Assembly (NCBI RefSeq): GCF_000364605.1
Contig: NZ_KB822575.1
Location: 48,237 to 112,236 of the forward strand
Direction: 5' to 3'
From: Nocardioides sp. Iso805N
GTDB lineage: Bacteria > Actinomycetota > Actinomycetes > Propionibacteriales > Nocardioidaceae
DNA: 64,000 nucleotides
Shown here: positions 9,259 to 17,821 of the stretch, in pieces
How the letters are laid out: every line of letters begins with the position of its first letter
Numbering within the stretch: position 1 is the stretch's first letter
Notes under the pieces: model-generated
Seen by the model: only the letters and a program-made list of their open reading frames with translations
Told to the model about the DNA's origin: nothing
The model's database searches: none
Position numbers and translations under genes: made by a program

Positions 9259-10016
9259 CAGATCGCCGCCGACCCCACGGTGACACCGCCGTCGACGGTG
9301 ACCAGCTGCCCGGTCATCCAGCCGGCGTCCTCGGAGAGCAGGAAGGCGACCACACCGGCGATGTCCTCCGGCACGCCGAGGCGCTTGAGCGGGTACGGCT
9401 CGGCGACCTTCTCCTCGCGGCCCTCGTAGAGAAGCGTCGCGAACTGCGTCTTGACCACGGCCGGCAGCACCGCGTTGATCCGCACGTTCGGGCCGAGCTC
9501 GACGGCCAGCTCCTGGGTGATGTAGTTGAGCATCGACTTGCTGGCGCCGTACATCGCGATCAGCGGGGTCGGGCCGAGGCCGGCGACCGAGGAGACGTTG
9601 ACGATCGCGCCGCCGTGCTCGGCCATCCAGCCGCGGTGGACCTGCTGGACCAGGCTGATCCCGGCGAAGCAGTTGACGTCGACGGTCTTGCGGGCGGCCT
9701 CCAGGTCGAGCTGGAGCAGACCGCCGGCGACCGGGTTGATCCCGGCGTTGTTGACCAGGAGATCGGCGCTGCCGAAGGCCTCGATCGCGGTCGCGACGAC
9801 CTCGGCCTGGTGGTCCACGTCGTCGACCCGGCCAGCGACCCCGCGGGCGTGGTCGGGACCGCCGAGCGCCGCCACGGCCTCCTCGAGCGGCTCGGGCTTG
9901 CGGGCGGTCAGGACCACCCGGGCGCCGTCGGCGACCAGTCGCTGGGCGATCCCGAGGCCGATGCCTCGGCTCGCCCCGGTGATGATCGCCGTCCTGCCCT
10001 CGAACCGTCCGGCCAC
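9258..10016 (-). CDS. Short-chain dehydrogenase/reductase, first gene of the acyl-CoA operon
   Basis: This is a 252-residue classical SDR with TGASRGIG at the cofactor site, NNAGINP, a serine in NVSSVAG and the catalytic YGASK. The C-terminal MTGQLVTVDGG is typical of FabG-like enzymes. I place the start at the GTG at 10016 because AAGGAGG lies six bases before it. The upstream ATG at 10031 has no ribosome-binding site and would use that very AAGGAGG as coding sequence. It opens the seven-gene operon, divergent from the TetR gene across a palindromic operator. Confidence 0.9.
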   Translation of the reverse strand: MAGRFEGRTAIITGASRGIGLGIAQRLVADGARVVLTARKPEPLEEAVAALGGPDHARGVAGRVDDVDHQAEVVATAIEAFGSADLLVNNAGINPVAGGLLQLDLEAARKTVDVNCFAGISLVQQVHRGWMAEHGGAIVNVSSVAGLGPTPLIAMYGASKSMLNYITQELAVELGPNVRINAVLPAVVKTQFATLLYEGREEKVAEPYPLKRLGVPEDIAGVVAFLLSEDAGWMTGQLVTVDGGVTVGSAAI

Positions 10017-10035
10017 GCGGGCCTCCTTCATGGGA

Positions 10036-10062
10036 TAGTCATATGACTAAGCGCTTGCTTAG
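10036..10062. promoter_or_regulatory. Overlapping palindromic operators between the SDR operon and the TetR gene
   Basis: Two dyads overlap in the divergent gap. The first is a perfect 14-base palindrome (TAGTCATATGACTA, 10036-10049). The second is CTAAGC-GCTT-GCTTAG at 10047-10062. On the minus strand 10046-10059 reads AGCAAGCGCTTAGT, one base from the AnCAAGnnCTTGnT motif described for the TetR-family regulator KstR2. The natural reading is autoregulation plus control of the operon by the adjacent TetR protein, released by an acyl-CoA ligand. The sequences are direct observations; the binding is inferred. Confidence 0.7.
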
Positions 10063-10126
10063 GATGGTCACGATGCCGTACGACGCGGCACGGGTCAACA
10101 CCCTGGATGCGAGCACAGGAGGGCCG

Positions 10127-10720
10127 ATGGGCGAGGTGGCGCAGGGGGCCGGACGTGGTGACCTCACCCGTGCCCGCCTGCTCGACGCGGCTGTGCACGC
10201 CTTCGGCGCGAAGGGCTTCCACGGCACGACGACGCGCGATATCGCCGCCGCGGCCGGGATGAGTCCGGCCGCCGTCTACGTGCACCACCGCTCCAAGGAG
10301 GAGCTCCTCCACGTCATCTCCCGCGAAGGTCACCGGACCACGCTGGAACTCATCCGCAGCGCCGGTGCGACCGGATCGCCGACGGAGCGGCTCGCGGCGA
10401 TCGCGCGCGACTTCGGCCGCCACCACGCGCAGGGGCACACCTGGGCCCGGATCGTGAACTACGAGTTGGAGTCGCTCTCCCCCGAGCACCGCGAGGAGAT
10501 CCGCGACCTGCGCATCGCCATCGAGCACGAGGTGCGCACCGTCATCGAGGCCGGGATGGCATCGGGCGAGTTCGACGTGGCCGACCCCAGCATGGCGACC
10601 ACCGCAGTGCTGTCGCTGGGCATCGACATCGCCCGGTGGTACCGCGACGACGGCCGCTGGAGCCCCGACGACGTCGGGGACCACATGGCGGTGCTGGCGC
10701 TGCGGATCGTCGCCGCCTGA
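10127..10720 (+). CDS. TetR family transcriptional regulator
   Basis: The N-terminal helix-turn-helix is clear: RARLLDAAVHAFGAKGFHGT, then TRDIAAAAGMSPAAVYVHHRSKEELL. The C-terminal ligand domain is of the general TetR type found beside fatty-acyl operons. I use the ATG at 10127 (197 residues) because AGGAGGG lies just upstream. The open frame reaches back to an ATG at 10043, but that start lies inside the operator palindromes. It is divergent from the seven-gene acyl-CoA operon and probably represses it and itself. The effector is probably an acyl-CoA intermediate, by analogy with KstR2 and related regulators. Confidence 0.9.
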   Translation: MGEVAQGAGRGDLTRARLLDAAVHAFGAKGFHGTTTRDIAAAAGMSPAAVYVHHRSKEELLHVISREGHRTTLELIRSAGATGSPTERLAAIARDFGRHHAQGHTWARIVNYELESLSPEHREEIRDLRIAIEHEVRTVIEAGMASGEFDVADPSMATTAVLSLGIDIARWYRDDGRWSPDDVGDHMAVLALRIVAA

Positions 10721-10735
10721 GTCAGACCGCCGGAG

Positions 10736-11842
10736 TCAGGCGAGCACGACCTCGACGCGCTGGAACTCCTTGACGTCGGTGTAGCCGGTGGTCGCCATCG
10801 AGCGCTTGAGGGCTCCGATGAGATTCATGGTGCCGTCGGCGACGTGGCTGGGACCGAGCAGGATCTCCTCGAAGCTGCCGACGGTCTCGAACTCCACACG
10901 CTGACCGCGCGGCAGGTCCTGGTGGTGCGCCTCGGCGCCCCAGTGGAAGCCGCGGCCGGGGGCGTCGCTGGCCCGGGCGAACGGGCTTCCCACCATCACC
11001 GCGTCGGCGCCGCAGGCGATCGCCTTGGCGACGTCACCCGAGCGGCCGATCGAGCCGTCGGCGATGACGTGGACGTAGCGGCCGCCGGACTCGTCGAGGT
11101 AGTCGCGGCGGGCGGCCGCGACATCGGCGACGGCGCTGGCCATCGGCACCGCGACGCCGAGCACGGTGCGGGTGGTGTGGGCCGCCCCGCCGCCGAAGCC
11201 GACGAGTACGCCGGCGGCGCCCGTGCGCATCAGGTGCAGCGCCGCCTGGTGGGTCGCGCAGCCGCCGACGATGACCGGCACGTCGAGCTCGTAGATGAAC
11301 TCCTTGAGATTGAGCGGCTCGGCCTGGCCGCTCACGTGCTCGGCACTGACGGTGGTCCCGCGGATGACGAACAGGTCGACGCCGGCGTCGGTGACGGTCT
11401 TGGCGAACTCCTTGGTCCGCTGCGGGCTCAGCGCACCGGCGACGGTGACCCCCGCCTCGCGGACCTCGCGCAGCCGCTCGGTGATCAGCTCGGCCTTGAT
11501 CGGCTCGGTGTAGATCTCCTGCAGCCGGCGGGTGGCGTCGACGCCGCGGAGCCCGGCGACCTCGGCCAGCAGCGGCTCGGGGTCGGCGTACCGGGTCCAG
11601 ATGCCCTCGAGGTTGAGCACACCCAGACCACCGAGCTGACCGAGCTTGATCGCGGTGGCCGGCGACATGACCGAGTCCATCGGCGCGGCGAGCACCGGGA
11701 TGTCGAAGCGGTAGGCGTCGATCTGCCAGTCAGTGCTGACCTCCTCCGGGTCACGCGTGCGGCGGCTCGGCACGATCGCCACGTCGTCGAAGGAGTAGGC
11801 GCGTCGGGCCCGCTTGGCACGTCCGATCTCGATCTCGGTCAC
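10736..11842 (-). CDS. guaB3: GuaB3 family IMP dehydrogenase-related protein
   Basis: The 368-residue protein is an IMPDH/GMP-reductase TIM barrel without CBS domains, as in the actinobacterial GuaB3 family. The N-terminal YSFDDVAIVPSRRT and LAAPMDSVMSPATA match the IMPDH opening. The loop that carries the catalytic cysteine in IMPDH (GSICTTR) reads GGGAAHTTR at 217-225, so H222 replaces the cysteine. True IMP oxidation is therefore doubtful, and the function is best described as purine-linked but unassigned. It follows guaB on the same strand, 45 bases away. The start is GTG with a TAGACT box six bases upstream, suggesting a leaderless transcript of its own. Confidence 0.92.
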   Translation of the reverse strand: MTEIEIGRAKRARRAYSFDDVAIVPSRRTRDPEEVSTDWQIDAYRFDIPVLAAPMDSVMSPATAIKLGQLGGLGVLNLEGIWTRYADPEPLLAEVAGLRGVDATRRLQEIYTEPIKAELITERLREVREAGVTVAGALSPQRTKEFAKTVTDAGVDLFVIRGTTVSAEHVSGQAEPLNLKEFIYELDVPVIVGGCATHQAALHLMRTGAAGVLVGFGGGAAHTTRTVLGVAVPMASAVADVAAARRDYLDESGGRYVHVIADGSIGRSGDVAKAIACGADAVMVGSPFARASDAPGRGFHWGAEAHHQDLPRGQRVEFETVGSFEEILLGPSHVADGTMNLIGALKRSMATTGYTDVKEFQRVEVVLA

Positions 11843-11848
11843 CGGAGG

Positions 11849-11854
11849 AGTCTA
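11849..11854 (-). promoter_or_regulatory. Candidate -10 box of a leaderless guaB3 transcript
   Basis: TAGACT on the minus strand ends six bases before the guaB3 GTG, and there is no Shine-Dalgarno sequence in between. Transcription could begin at the start codon. Read-through from guaB is an alternative. Confidence 0.45.
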
Positions 11855-11887
11855 TGGCCCGGGGTGGCCACGCCCGCAAAGTGACGC

Positions 11888-13399
<1,512 letters not shown>

Positions 13400-13455
13400 C
13401 GTTCGGACCTCCGGCCGCGCCGAAACGAGGCACCAGCTGTTGGCCTGATGTTCGC

Positions 13456-14385
13456 TCAGAGCATCAGGGGCCGGAGCTTGTGCACCGGTACGCGCACGGT
13501 CAGCTCCCCGCCGGCCATCCGGATCAGCCCGCGCATGCCGGCCGCCAGCACCAGCGGCAGCACCGCCTGGTTGTCGGCGGTGGTGGCGAGCAGCAGCGCG
13601 TCCGCGCCCCGGGCACGGGCGAGACGGGAGACCTGCACGAGCAGACGGGTGCCGATGCCGCGGCGACGCCAGGCCGGCTCGACGCTGACGGTGATCCGGT
13701 AGGTCTCCTCGCCCACCGCACCGTCGACGGCGCCGTCCTGGTCGTGCACCGTGGCCCGGCCGACCACCACGCCGTCCAGCAGCGCCGTCACGGTGGGGCC
13801 GTCCACCACATACTCCGGTACGGCGTCGGCGCCCGGCAGCGGATCGCTCGCCCAGGACCCCGATGTCTCCCGGTCCCGCTGCAGGACGTCGCTGACCAGG
13901 TCGGCGAGCGCGGCCCCGCGGGCGTGCTCGGTCGCGGTGAAGGGCGTGCGGCGGCGTACCTGGACCTCGACGTCGCCGACCGTCATCTCCATCACGTCGT
14001 CGGGGCCGTCGGACCCCTCGGGCTGGAGCTCGGTGTCGGTGTCGAAGAGCCGGCTGACCACCTCGGGGAACGACAGCGGCCGCTCCAGGATCATCTGCGC
14101 GGCTCGGATGTAGCGGGTGGGCTGGTCGACCAGCGCGGCCTCCCGCGAGGGCAGCACCACCACCCCGCTGCCACCGCTCTCCTCCAGCAGCACGGCGACC
14201 TGTGCCGCGTCCCAGCCGAGGGGGGTGCGCAGCACCAGCTCGTCGGTCACGTCCTCGACGCCGGGGAAGATCTGCAGACCCAGGATGTTGACGCCCGCCT
14301 CGCCGCAGCGCTTCGCCAGCACGGCCAGGGCGCCGGGCCGGTCGGGAAGCGTGGTGCGTACCCGCCAGAGCATGGAGTCGATCAT
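13456..14385 (-). CDS. ACT-domain / GNAT-family protein
   Basis: The 309-residue protein has two parts. Residues 1-80 form an ACT-like regulatory domain (RVRTTLPDRPGALAVLAKRC, then VNILGLQIFPGVED). Residues about 160-309 form a GNAT acetyltransferase domain with the acetyl-CoA loop RRRGIGTRLLVQVSRLAR. ACT domains usually bind amino acids, so amino-acid-gated acetylation is plausible, as in other actinobacterial ACT-GNAT proteins; the substrate is unknown. The ATG at 14385 abuts GGAGG too closely and the ATG at 14373 lies rather far from it, so the start is uncertain by four residues. It ends 68 bases upstream of guaB on the same strand. Confidence 0.85.
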   Translation of the reverse strand: MIDSMLWRVRTTLPDRPGALAVLAKRCGEAGVNILGLQIFPGVEDVTDELVLRTPLGWDAAQVAVLLEESGGSGVVVLPSREAALVDQPTRYIRAAQMILERPLSFPEVVSRLFDTDTELQPEGSDGPDDVMEMTVGDVEVQVRRRTPFTATEHARGAALADLVSDVLQRDRETSGSWASDPLPGADAVPEYVVDGPTVTALLDGVVVGRATVHDQDGAVDGAVGEETYRITVSVEPAWRRRGIGTRLLVQVSRLARARGADALLLATTADNQAVLPLVLAAGMRGLIRMAGGELTVRVPVHKLRPLML

Positions 14386-14470
14386 TCCTCCACCGTGCAG
14401 CGTCGATGTTGCACCGAGGTTTCAGGCGTGCAACGCATCCCGCGAGGCACTCTGGTGTACCTCCGAACCC

Positions 14471-15163
14471 ATGGAAGGTGTCGTCGCGTGGTTGCGTCGG
14501 TCGCTGTGGGACGCCGTGCCGCGCGACCACCGCGAACCCCTGCCACGGCTGCGTCGGCGGCAGTGGACGACCGGCGCCTTCGCCGTGCTCGGGGCCGCCG
14601 TGCTCGGCCTCACCCTCCACCTGGAGCCCGGCAACGCGTGGTTCTACCCCGCCACGGTGGGGCTGGCGGCGGTGTGGATCGCGGGGGCGTTCGCGTCCGG
14701 GCAGCTCCACCTGGGCCGGATCGCCACCGCACGCGGGTTGGCCCGGCCCTGGGTCTCGCCCTTGCTGCTTGGTCTGGCGCTGGCCGCGGTGTTCACCGCC
14801 GGTGCGCTGGTGGTGCGCGAGATCCCCTACCTGGGCGACCGGGTCGCCGGCGTGCTCGACTACACCGGCTCCGGCCCGCTGCCGGTGCTGATGCTGGTCA
14901 CGGCGCTCAACGGCGTGGCCGAGGAGTTGTTCTTCCGCGGCGCACTCTATGCGGCGGTGCCGTCGCGGCCGGTGCTGTGGACGACCCTGGCCTACACCGT
15001 GGTGACAGCGGCGAGCGGCAACGTGATGCTCGCCCTGGCCGCGGTCATCCTCGGCCTCGTGGTGGGGCTGGAGCGGCGCGCCTCCGGCGGCGTCCTCGCC
15101 CCGATCCTGACGCACGTGAGCTGGTCGCTGGTGGTCCTGCTGGTGCTGCCGCCGTTGTTCTAG
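14471..15163 (+). CDS. CPBP-family intramembrane protein, motif-2 histidine missing
   Basis: The 230-residue protein has about seven hydrophobic segments and the CPBP (Abi/Rce1) glutamate motif EELFFRG at 151-157. A later histidine lies in LTHVSW (H215). The second motif of active members, FxxxH, appears here as YTVVT (175-179), so its histidine is replaced by threonine. The fold assignment is good, but protease activity is doubtful or atypical. The ATG at 14471 is chosen because the longer open frame upstream overlaps the divergent ACT-GNAT gene. It converges on the sigma-factor operon. Roles in prenyl-protein processing or bacteriocin immunity are known for relatives, but nothing here decides between them. 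Confidence 0.85.
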   Translation: MEGVVAWLRRSLWDAVPRDHREPLPRLRRRQWTTGAFAVLGAAVLGLTLHLEPGNAWFYPATVGLAAVWIAGAFASGQLHLGRIATARGLARPWVSPLLLGLALAAVFTAGALVVREIPYLGDRVAGVLDYTGSGPLPVLMLVTALNGVAEELFFRGALYAAVPSRPVLWTTLAYTVVTAASGNVMLALAAVILGLVVGLERRASGGVLAPILTHVSWSLVVLLVLPPLF

Positions 15164-15339
15164 GGCTCGTCTGAGGAAACGGCAGGCGCCGACCGGGCTC
15201 GCAGCCGCGCGAGAAGGCCGTCGGGGTCCTCGAACTCGGCTCGGGAGACGAGCTGCTCCGCGTCCGCGAATCCGATCTGCGCGGCGACCTTCTGTAGCCG
15301 GGCCGTCTCCGACTCATCGTCCGTGTTCTGCGTGCCCAC
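15160..15339 (-). CDS. Small acidic protein downstream of the ECF sigma factor gene
   Basis: No family is recognised. I choose the GTG at 15339 (59 residues), preceded by AGGAGGAG at good spacing. A longer form starts at the ATG at 15396 and overlaps the sigma-factor stop by one base, but that extension contains a rare TTA leucine codon. The protein is charged and probably helical: DDESETARLQKVAAQIGF, then ADAEQLVSRAEFEDPDGLLARL. It overlaps the stop of the convergent CPBP gene by four bases. It may be a partner of the adjacent sigma factor, but position is the only evidence. Confidence 0.55.
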   Translation of the reverse strand: MGTQNTDDESETARLQKVAAQIGFADAEQLVSRAEFEDPDGLLARLRARSAPAVSSDEP

Positions 15340-15395
15340 CGAGGTCTCCTCCTGCTGCGTGTTTCCCCCGCTTCGGCTGCCTAACGGATCGCCCA

Positions 15396-15899
15396 TCAAC
15401 CGCCTTCTTCTTTGTACAGCCTCTCGATCGAGGCGCGCAGCCGACTCACCCGAGTGGTGTAGGCGGTGGCGGTGATCCCCAGGACTGAGGCCGCTTGGTC
15501 GGTGGTGAGTCCTCGGAGATGAGCCAGGTCGAAAAGCTCTCGTTGAGTCTCGGAAAGCCGCTGATAGACCCTCCTGCCGACCAGGGAGTCGACAACCTCG
15601 GCATCCGCTCCAGTTGTCCTCTGGTGCGCATGATGGGTGCCGTCGTCCAGGTCGGCCTCGGCCCGTCGATGCTTCCACCGCCGCCGGACCTCTTGGCGAA
15701 TCTTGTTGCGCGCGACGCCGACCGTCCAGGCCGGCCAGTTCTCGTCCGAGCCCGGCGCGACGTTGCGCTTGCGCCAGACCACCTCGAAGGTCTCGCTGAC
15801 GACGTCCTCGGCGGGCCCCGTGCCCAGGCGTCGCGCCGCGAACGCGAAGACGTCGTCGCGCATCCGGAGGTAGAGCGTGCGGAACTCGTCCTCGGTCAC
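15396..15899 (-). CDS. ECF-type RNA polymerase sigma factor
   Basis: The 167-residue protein has the two-domain ECF layout. Region 2 begins EFRTLYLRMRDDVFAFAARR, with AEDVVSETFEVVWRKR; region 4 ends TTDQAASVLGITATAYTTRVSRLRAS, a helix-turn-helix for the -35 element. The start is the GTG at 15899, 19 bases after the stop of a second ECF gene. It would direct RNA polymerase to a small set of promoters. The presumed controller is the membrane protein encoded first in the operon. Confidence 0.92.
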   Translation of the reverse strand: MTEDEFRTLYLRMRDDVFAFAARRLGTGPAEDVVSETFEVVWRKRNVAPGSDENWPAWTVGVARNKIRQEVRRRWKHRRAEADLDDGTHHAHQRTTGADAEVVDSLVGRRVYQRLSETQRELFDLAHLRGLTTDQAASVLGITATAYTTRVSRLRASIERLYKEEGG

Positions 15900-15918
15900 C
15901 GCGCCAGGCCCTCAAGAC

Positions 15919-16437
15919 TCATGCCTCGCACCCTTCGAGATCGAACAGGGCGCTGCGTAGCTCGGCGCGGGCCGCCGCGTAACGACTACGCGCCGTCGAC
16001 GGATTGAGGTCGAGGAGGTCCGCGGCCTCGGTGACGCTGAAGCCGTCCCAGTGCACCAGCAGCATCAGCTCACGCTGCTCATCCTTGAGCCGGTCGACCG
16101 CGTCACGCACCGCGATCGTGGTGGCCGGGTCGGCCACGACCACGGGTGCGGCGCGGAGCGACTCGCGCAGCCTCTCCACCAGTGCGCTTCGTCGTCGGCG
16201 TGAGCGGCGGTGGTTGCCCAGAACGAAACGGGCGATGCCGAAGAGCCACATCCGTTGGCGGGTGGCGTCGTCACACGGAAGCGCGTCGATGCGACGCCAG
16301 GCCGCCATCGCCGTCTCGGACAACAGGTCGGCGGCGTCCTGCCGGTCGGAGAGCCGGTTCTCGAAGTAGGCGATCAGGTCTCGACCGTTGGCCTCCAGCG
16401 CCTGCCGCAAGGCGGCGGCCTCGGCAGCCGCGGTCAA
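15919..16437 (-). CDS. ECF-type RNA polymerase sigma factor (second of a tandem pair)
   Basis: This 172-residue ECF sigma factor has region 2 at ALEANGRDLIAYFENRLSDR with DAADLLSETAMAAWRR, and region 4 at DEQRELMLLVHWDGFSVTEA with DLNPSTARSRYAAARAEL. The start appears to be TTG at 16437, overlapping the upstream stop (TTGA), so it is translationally coupled to the membrane protein before it. The two tandem sigma factors are clearly different in sequence and not a recent duplication. The operon order is membrane protein, sigma, sigma, small protein. Confidence 0.9.
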   Translation of the reverse strand: MTAAAEAAALRQALEANGRDLIAYFENRLSDRQDAADLLSETAMAAWRRIDALPCDDATRQRMWLFGIARFVLGNHRRSRRRRSALVERLRESLRAAPVVVADPATTIAVRDAVDRLKDEQRELMLLVHWDGFSVTEAADLLDLNPSTARSRYAAARAELRSALFDLEGCEA

Positions 16438-17090
16438 CGCTGTGCCTCGGGACAGTCATCGCCTGTGATCGGTTGCAGCATGTCGGTGGCCAGCCCGCGG
16501 GCGCGCAAGGCGGTGTTCACGCCGCGCATCAGCTCGATGGCAGGGGCGCGGACTCGCATCTGTGTCTCAGTCTCGGGTGGCGCCAGCTCGTCGGGCGGCT
16601 CGATCGCCTCCTCACGCTTGTGTGCCGCGATGGCGTCTGCGCGATACCGGGCGAGGACCGCGGGCGAGAGGAGCGATTCCGGATCCACGCTCTTGACGTA
16701 GTCGGTGGCCACCTTCCAGACGTCCCGCCACTCGTCGGCATCGTGGGCGATCGGGTCCTCGTCCACCGGAACCACGGTGTAGTCGGCGTGGCAGGTGGTC
16801 CCGTCGGGAAGCGGGATCGCGAGCCTGACCGCCCAGGGGTCGTTGTCCCAGCTCTTGCCGTCGTGCGGCTGCGGGAGGAATCCGCCGGCGTCAGCGCCGG
16901 CGCCGGCCATCGCGAGGACGACGGCACCGGCGGCGAGACCGAGGAACGTGCGGCGGCGACGACGACGCGGGCGTCGTCTGGCCTCTGCCTCCGCCGCGCG
17001 CAGCACGTCGACCATCGCCTCGTGGGACCGCGCCGTCACTACGGATGCCGGCCTCGCCTCCACCAGCAGGCCGTCCAGCTCGTCGTCCAT
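16434..17090 (-). CDS. Membrane-anchored protein, candidate anti-sigma factor
   Basis: The 218-residue protein starts at the ATG at 17090, which has GGAGGAGA upstream. Residues 1-50 are a cytoplasmic helical segment (DELDGLLVEARPASVVTARS), then an Arg-rich stop-transfer patch (RRRPRRRRRRT), one membrane helix (FLGLAAGAVVLAMAGAGADA) and about 140 outside residues. This topology and the overlap with the downstream sigma gene fit an anti-sigma factor, but no zinc-binding HxxxCxxC anti-sigma motif is seen. The external part has conserved-looking Trp and two Cys residues and may sense a ligand. Its family is not recognised. Confidence 0.7.
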   Translation of the reverse strand: MDDELDGLLVEARPASVVTARSHEAMVDVLRAAEAEARRRPRRRRRRTFLGLAAGAVVLAMAGAGADAGGFLPQPHDGKSWDNDPWAVRLAIPLPDGTTCHADYTVVPVDEDPIAHDADEWRDVWKVATDYVKSVDPESLLSPAVLARYRADAIAAHKREEAIEPPDELAPPETETQMRVRAPAIELMRGVNTALRARGLATDMLQPITGDDCPEAQR

Positions 17091-17247
17091 CAGATCTCCT
17101 CCGTGCAGTGGCGGTGTCACTCGCTACGTGTCCGCGAAGGCGATGAACGTCCATGCCATCAAGAAATTGTGACTGGATGTGACATCACCGGCCGAGGAGC
17201 GATGAGGGGATGGAACGCCGCACTGGGCGGCGTTGGGAAGGAACACG

Positions 17248-17664
17248 ATGAACAAGCTCATCGCACTCACCATGGGTGCACTCGTCGCGACACTCGGCCT
17301 GACGACGATGCCGGCTCACGCCGGACCGGCAACGGGCAATGGGCAAGCCGGGCCTGGCGGCACGATCCGCAACCTGTTCGAGCAGAACGTCGACGGCAGC
17401 GGCTACACGTGGACGACCTATGGCACCAGCGCGTGTACTGCCACCACCTCCGACGTCGACGACTCGTACGCGGACATGGACAAGCAGCACAACTGGGACA
17501 ACGTCGCCTCGTTCGCCCACGACTACAACGGCTGCGACACGAAGCTCTACCAGTTCACCAACTTCGACACGGCGCTGACGGGGTGGGTCAACTATGGGTC
17601 GGCAGGCCAGAGCCTTGCCGGCGCCGCCCTGAACAACAAGACCTCGTCCTACAAGCTCAGCTAG
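17248..17664 (+). CDS. Small secreted protein, possibly beta/gamma-crystallin-like (peptidase-inhibitor I36 type)
   Basis: The 138-residue precursor starts at the ATG at 17248 after GGGAAGGA. It has a Sec signal peptide with cleavage probably after MPAHA (residue about 25). The mature part has two cysteines and ends KLYQFTNFDTALTGWVNYGS, then LNNKTSSYKLS. That ending resembles the closing strands of I36 inhibitor and beta/gamma-crystallin repeats (NxKxSS), but the match is partial. It lies between the divergent ECF operon and a co-oriented export operon, and is followed by a hairpin terminator. A stress-induced secreted role is possible; the function is unknown. Confidence 0.72.
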   Translation: MNKLIALTMGALVATLGLTTMPAHAGPATGNGQAGPGGTIRNLFEQNVDGSGYTWTTYGTSACTATTSDVDDSYADMDKQHNWDNVASFAHDYNGCDTKLYQFTNFDTALTGWVNYGSAGQSLAGAALNNKTSSYKLS

Positions 17665-17677
17665 CTCCCTTCGCATC

Positions 17678-17715
17678 GGGCCGCGGCCGCAACCTTCCCG
17701 GGGCGGTCGCGGCCC
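17678..17715 (+). terminator. Hairpin terminator after the small secreted protein
   Basis: GGGCCGCG at 17678-17685 pairs with CGCGGCCC at 17708-17715. The stem extends inward by one G-T pair and four more pairs, starting 14 bases after the stop codon. Confidence 0.65.
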
Positions 17716-17821
17716 GCTGCTCTCCATCTTCGTAAGCTCACGACATTTTGTCCAGATCTGTGTGGACGAATGAGATCTATCAGGACACATAGGTGGCGAG
17801 ATCCCTTCTGAGGAGGCCACC

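Noticed and set aside
10043..10126. N-terminal extension of the TetR protein from the ATG at 10043
   Set aside because: The codons lie in the operator palindromes and there is no ribosome-binding site; 10127 has AGGAGGG.
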